Below, piece by piece: positions 62,689-64,000 of a stretch of 64,000 nt of DNA. The stretch's first letter is position 1, and every line of letters starts with the position of its first letter. The DNA is from Pseudosulfitobacter pseudonitzschiae (GTDB lineage: Bacteria; Pseudomonadota; Alphaproteobacteria; Rhodobacterales; Rhodobacteraceae), in contig NZ_CP022415.1 in assembly GCF_002222635.1 (NCBI RefSeq), positions 2,852,001 to 2,916,000 of the forward strand, given 5' to 3'. A program made the translations under genes and the position numbers. The notes below the pieces were generated by a model. That model saw only the letters and a program-made list of their open reading frames with translations. It was not told the DNA's origin and made no database searches.

Positions 62689-64000
62689 GGGTTCAACCGC
62701 TTCGTTTCGATGGCCTGCAAACTACGGCGCAGACGCGCGTTGCGAAAGCCCCATTCCCGCCAGTCGTCGGGGCGAAACAGATAGGGCCTGCTGCCGGAAG
62801 AGGTCCGGACGCACAGATTGCCACCTGTCCGGACGTCATAGGTGGCGATGGCAGGCAAAGCGCCCTCGCCCAATTCGCGACAGATATACCACGCATCCTC
62901 CACCACAGGACGGCTTAGATTGTACCGCGCTATGATTCCGTCAAAGCTGATAAAGGCGCAAACATACAGCGTGACCGCGCCAATACCGCCCGAGCGCACC
63001 AGCATCCAGCCGTTATGCTTGCGCGCAGCCACCTGCCAGACGACCACGCCCAAACCTGCGGCCACCATGCCCATCCAGATCAATGCTGCCAGCCGCAGCC
63101 GCGTCAGCCCGTACACATCTACATAGGTATCCAGTCGGACCACCGACGCCAGCACCAACGCCAGCGTCTGCCCCAACCACACCAGAAGCAAAACGCGCAA
63201 CATCGGCTTTTCCTCGGCAAAGGGGCGGGCGAGCACGGCAAACAGCCCCGCCAGCAGTGCGGTCAGCAACAGCGGATAAGCACCGCGATGTGCATAGGTG
63301 GCGTGGCTCATACCATCAGGCAGGCCCGCATCGCCATACAGCAGCACAATATCCATCACCGTCTGCACCGCGAACATCGCGTTGAACAGCACCAGTGACC
63401 GCGCAACCGAGCCTGCGTTGATCATACCGACGCGGCGCACGGTCTGGCGCGCGGGCGCTGGGGTCAGTTGCCCGCGCAAACGCGCAACCACCATGCAGGG
63501 CCAGACCAGCAGCACTATCATGGCCCAGAACAACGCACGCCACAGGTCCACCTCTGGCAGGCGCACGTCGCTCAGGTTCTGCCACCATCTGTCCAGAACC
63601 GGATTGGCCCCGACCAACAGCAGGGCAAACACCCCGCCCAAAACCACTGGCACACCCCACGCCTTGAACAACCGCCCCAAATCCCAGCCTGCGGGATTCG
63701 CCTCGACCAATTGCCGTGCTGCCTGCACGCCGTCGCGCACCGTCGCAGTGGGCCCCACCCACCACAGACGCAGCGCACTGCGCGTCAGTGCCCCGCGCCG
63801 TATGCCCGCCACAAACACCACAACCAGCGACAGCCCGACCATGCAGATCACCACCGACAGCGGTTGAACCAGCTCGACCAGCGGCAACACCGCCAGCGCC
63901 ACACCGCCGCCCGCCTGCCACGCAACCCGCGCTGGCACATCCGCCAGCCAGATCGCCACACCGCCAAGGATCGCGCAGAACACTGCCAGCGACACCCCCG
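62685..64000 (-). CDS. DUF4173-like multi-spanning membrane protein, 5' end outside window
   Basis: The frame is open to the window edge, giving at least 436 residues with about 10-11 hydrophobic spans and a soluble C-terminal tail (about the last 70 residues, with YLFRPDDWREWGFRN). It resembles the DUF4153/DUF4173 group. The only candidate start in view is a GTG at 63995, so the gene probably continues upstream. It overlaps the response regulator start by 4 bases, so this protein and the two-component system share an operon, and it may be a sensor accessory or output. Confidence 0.75.
   Translation of the reverse strand, partial: GVSLAVFCAILGGVAIWLADVPARVAWQAGGGVALAVLPLVELVQPLSVVICMVGLSLVVVFVAGIRRGALTRSALRLWWVGPTATVRDGVQAARQLVEANPAGWDLGRLFKAWGVPVVLGGVFALLLVGANPVLDRWWQNLSDVRLPEVDLWRALFWAMIVLLVWPCMVVARLRGQLTPAPARQTVRRVGMINAGSVARSLVLFNAMFAVQTVMDIVLLYGDAGLPDGMSHATYAHRGAYPLLLTALLAGLFAVLARPFAEEKPMLRVLLLVWLGQTLALVLASVVRLDTYVDVYGLTRLRLAALIWMGMVAAGLGVVVWQVAARKHNGWMLVRSGGIGAVTLYVCAFISFDGIIARYNLSRPVVEDAWYICRELGEGALPAIATYDVRTGGNLCVRTSSGSRPYLFRPDDWREWGFRNARLRRSLQAIETKRLNP

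Noticed and set aside
1-64000. CRISPR arrays, insertion sequences or a prophage
   Set aside because: No evenly spaced short direct repeats, transposase, integrase or terminal inverted repeats are seen. The partial first gene is the only faintly phage-like item and is not supported.

Overview
The window looks like a chromosomal segment of a marine alphaproteobacterium of the family Rhodobacteraceae (roseobacter group). This is inferred from the high-GC coding bias, the RpoE-ChrR singlet-oxygen locus with its divergent operon in the same order as in Rhodobacter sphaeroides, the alphaproteobacterial L36, a CTTGAA/CCCAAAT heat-shock promoter at clpB, and a family of 57-bp GC-rich intergenic repeats. 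Gene density is high. There is no CRISPR array, insertion sequence or recognisable prophage.

Layout. Positions 1-5.1 kb hold the end of an unknown protein, a divergent NmrA/QorB-like oxidoreductase and HxlR regulator with a palindromic operator, an L,D-transpeptidase and clpB. Positions 5.4-11.7 kb hold housekeeping genes: a small unknown protein, pyrF, a probable small RNA, a Nudix hydrolase, dinB, a nitroreductase, an N-formylglutamate amidohydrolase-like protein, tRNA-Val(GAC), rpmJ and a YghU-type GST. Positions 11.7-15.8 kb hold an orphan iron-type ABC permease, a lipoprotein hydrolase, a DUF305 protein and a glutaredoxin-MauE fusion. Positions 15.8-24.5 kb form a branched-chain-type ABC importer (LivF, binding protein, LivM, LivH, LivG) flanked by two acyl-CoA ligases, suggesting uptake and CoA activation of a carboxylic acid.

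Positions 24.6-33.3 kb hold a NicO metal transporter with a DUF1007 protein, a hybrid histidine kinase with its response regulator, a WGR protein, an M20 amidohydrolase, and an HscC-type Hsp70 overlapping a membrane J-like protein. Positions 33.3-40.1 kb hold a formate dehydrogenase alpha subunit, an MFS transporter, a histidine phosphatase, a GST and saccharopine dehydrogenase. Positions 40.1-46.2 kb are the RpoE-ChrR locus with its five-gene divergent operon (FAD protein, DUF1365, MFS, DUF3833, SDR). Positions 46.3-49.1 kb hold an AcoR-like regulator, an aldehyde dehydrogenase and a small basic protein.

Positions 49.2-52.3 kb hold rmuC and mutL. Positions 52.5-57.0 kb are a purine/allantoin catabolism cluster: NCS2 permease, ureidoglycolate lyase, ureidoglycine aminohydrolase, allantoinase-OHCU decarboxylase fusion and HIU hydrolase. 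Positions 57.0-61.0 kb are a four-gene Mn/Zn/Fe ABC importer behind two Fur/Mur-like boxes. Positions 61.0-64.0 kb hold a two-component system overlapping a multi-spanning membrane protein that runs off the window.

No obviously novel large system is visible. The most interesting unexplained items are the candidate sRNA after pyrF, the 57-bp repeat family between convergent genes, the divergent RpoE-type promoters, the HscC/J-like pair lacking HPD, the perfect palindrome at 5382-5400, and a metal permease with an extra cytoplasmic domain.
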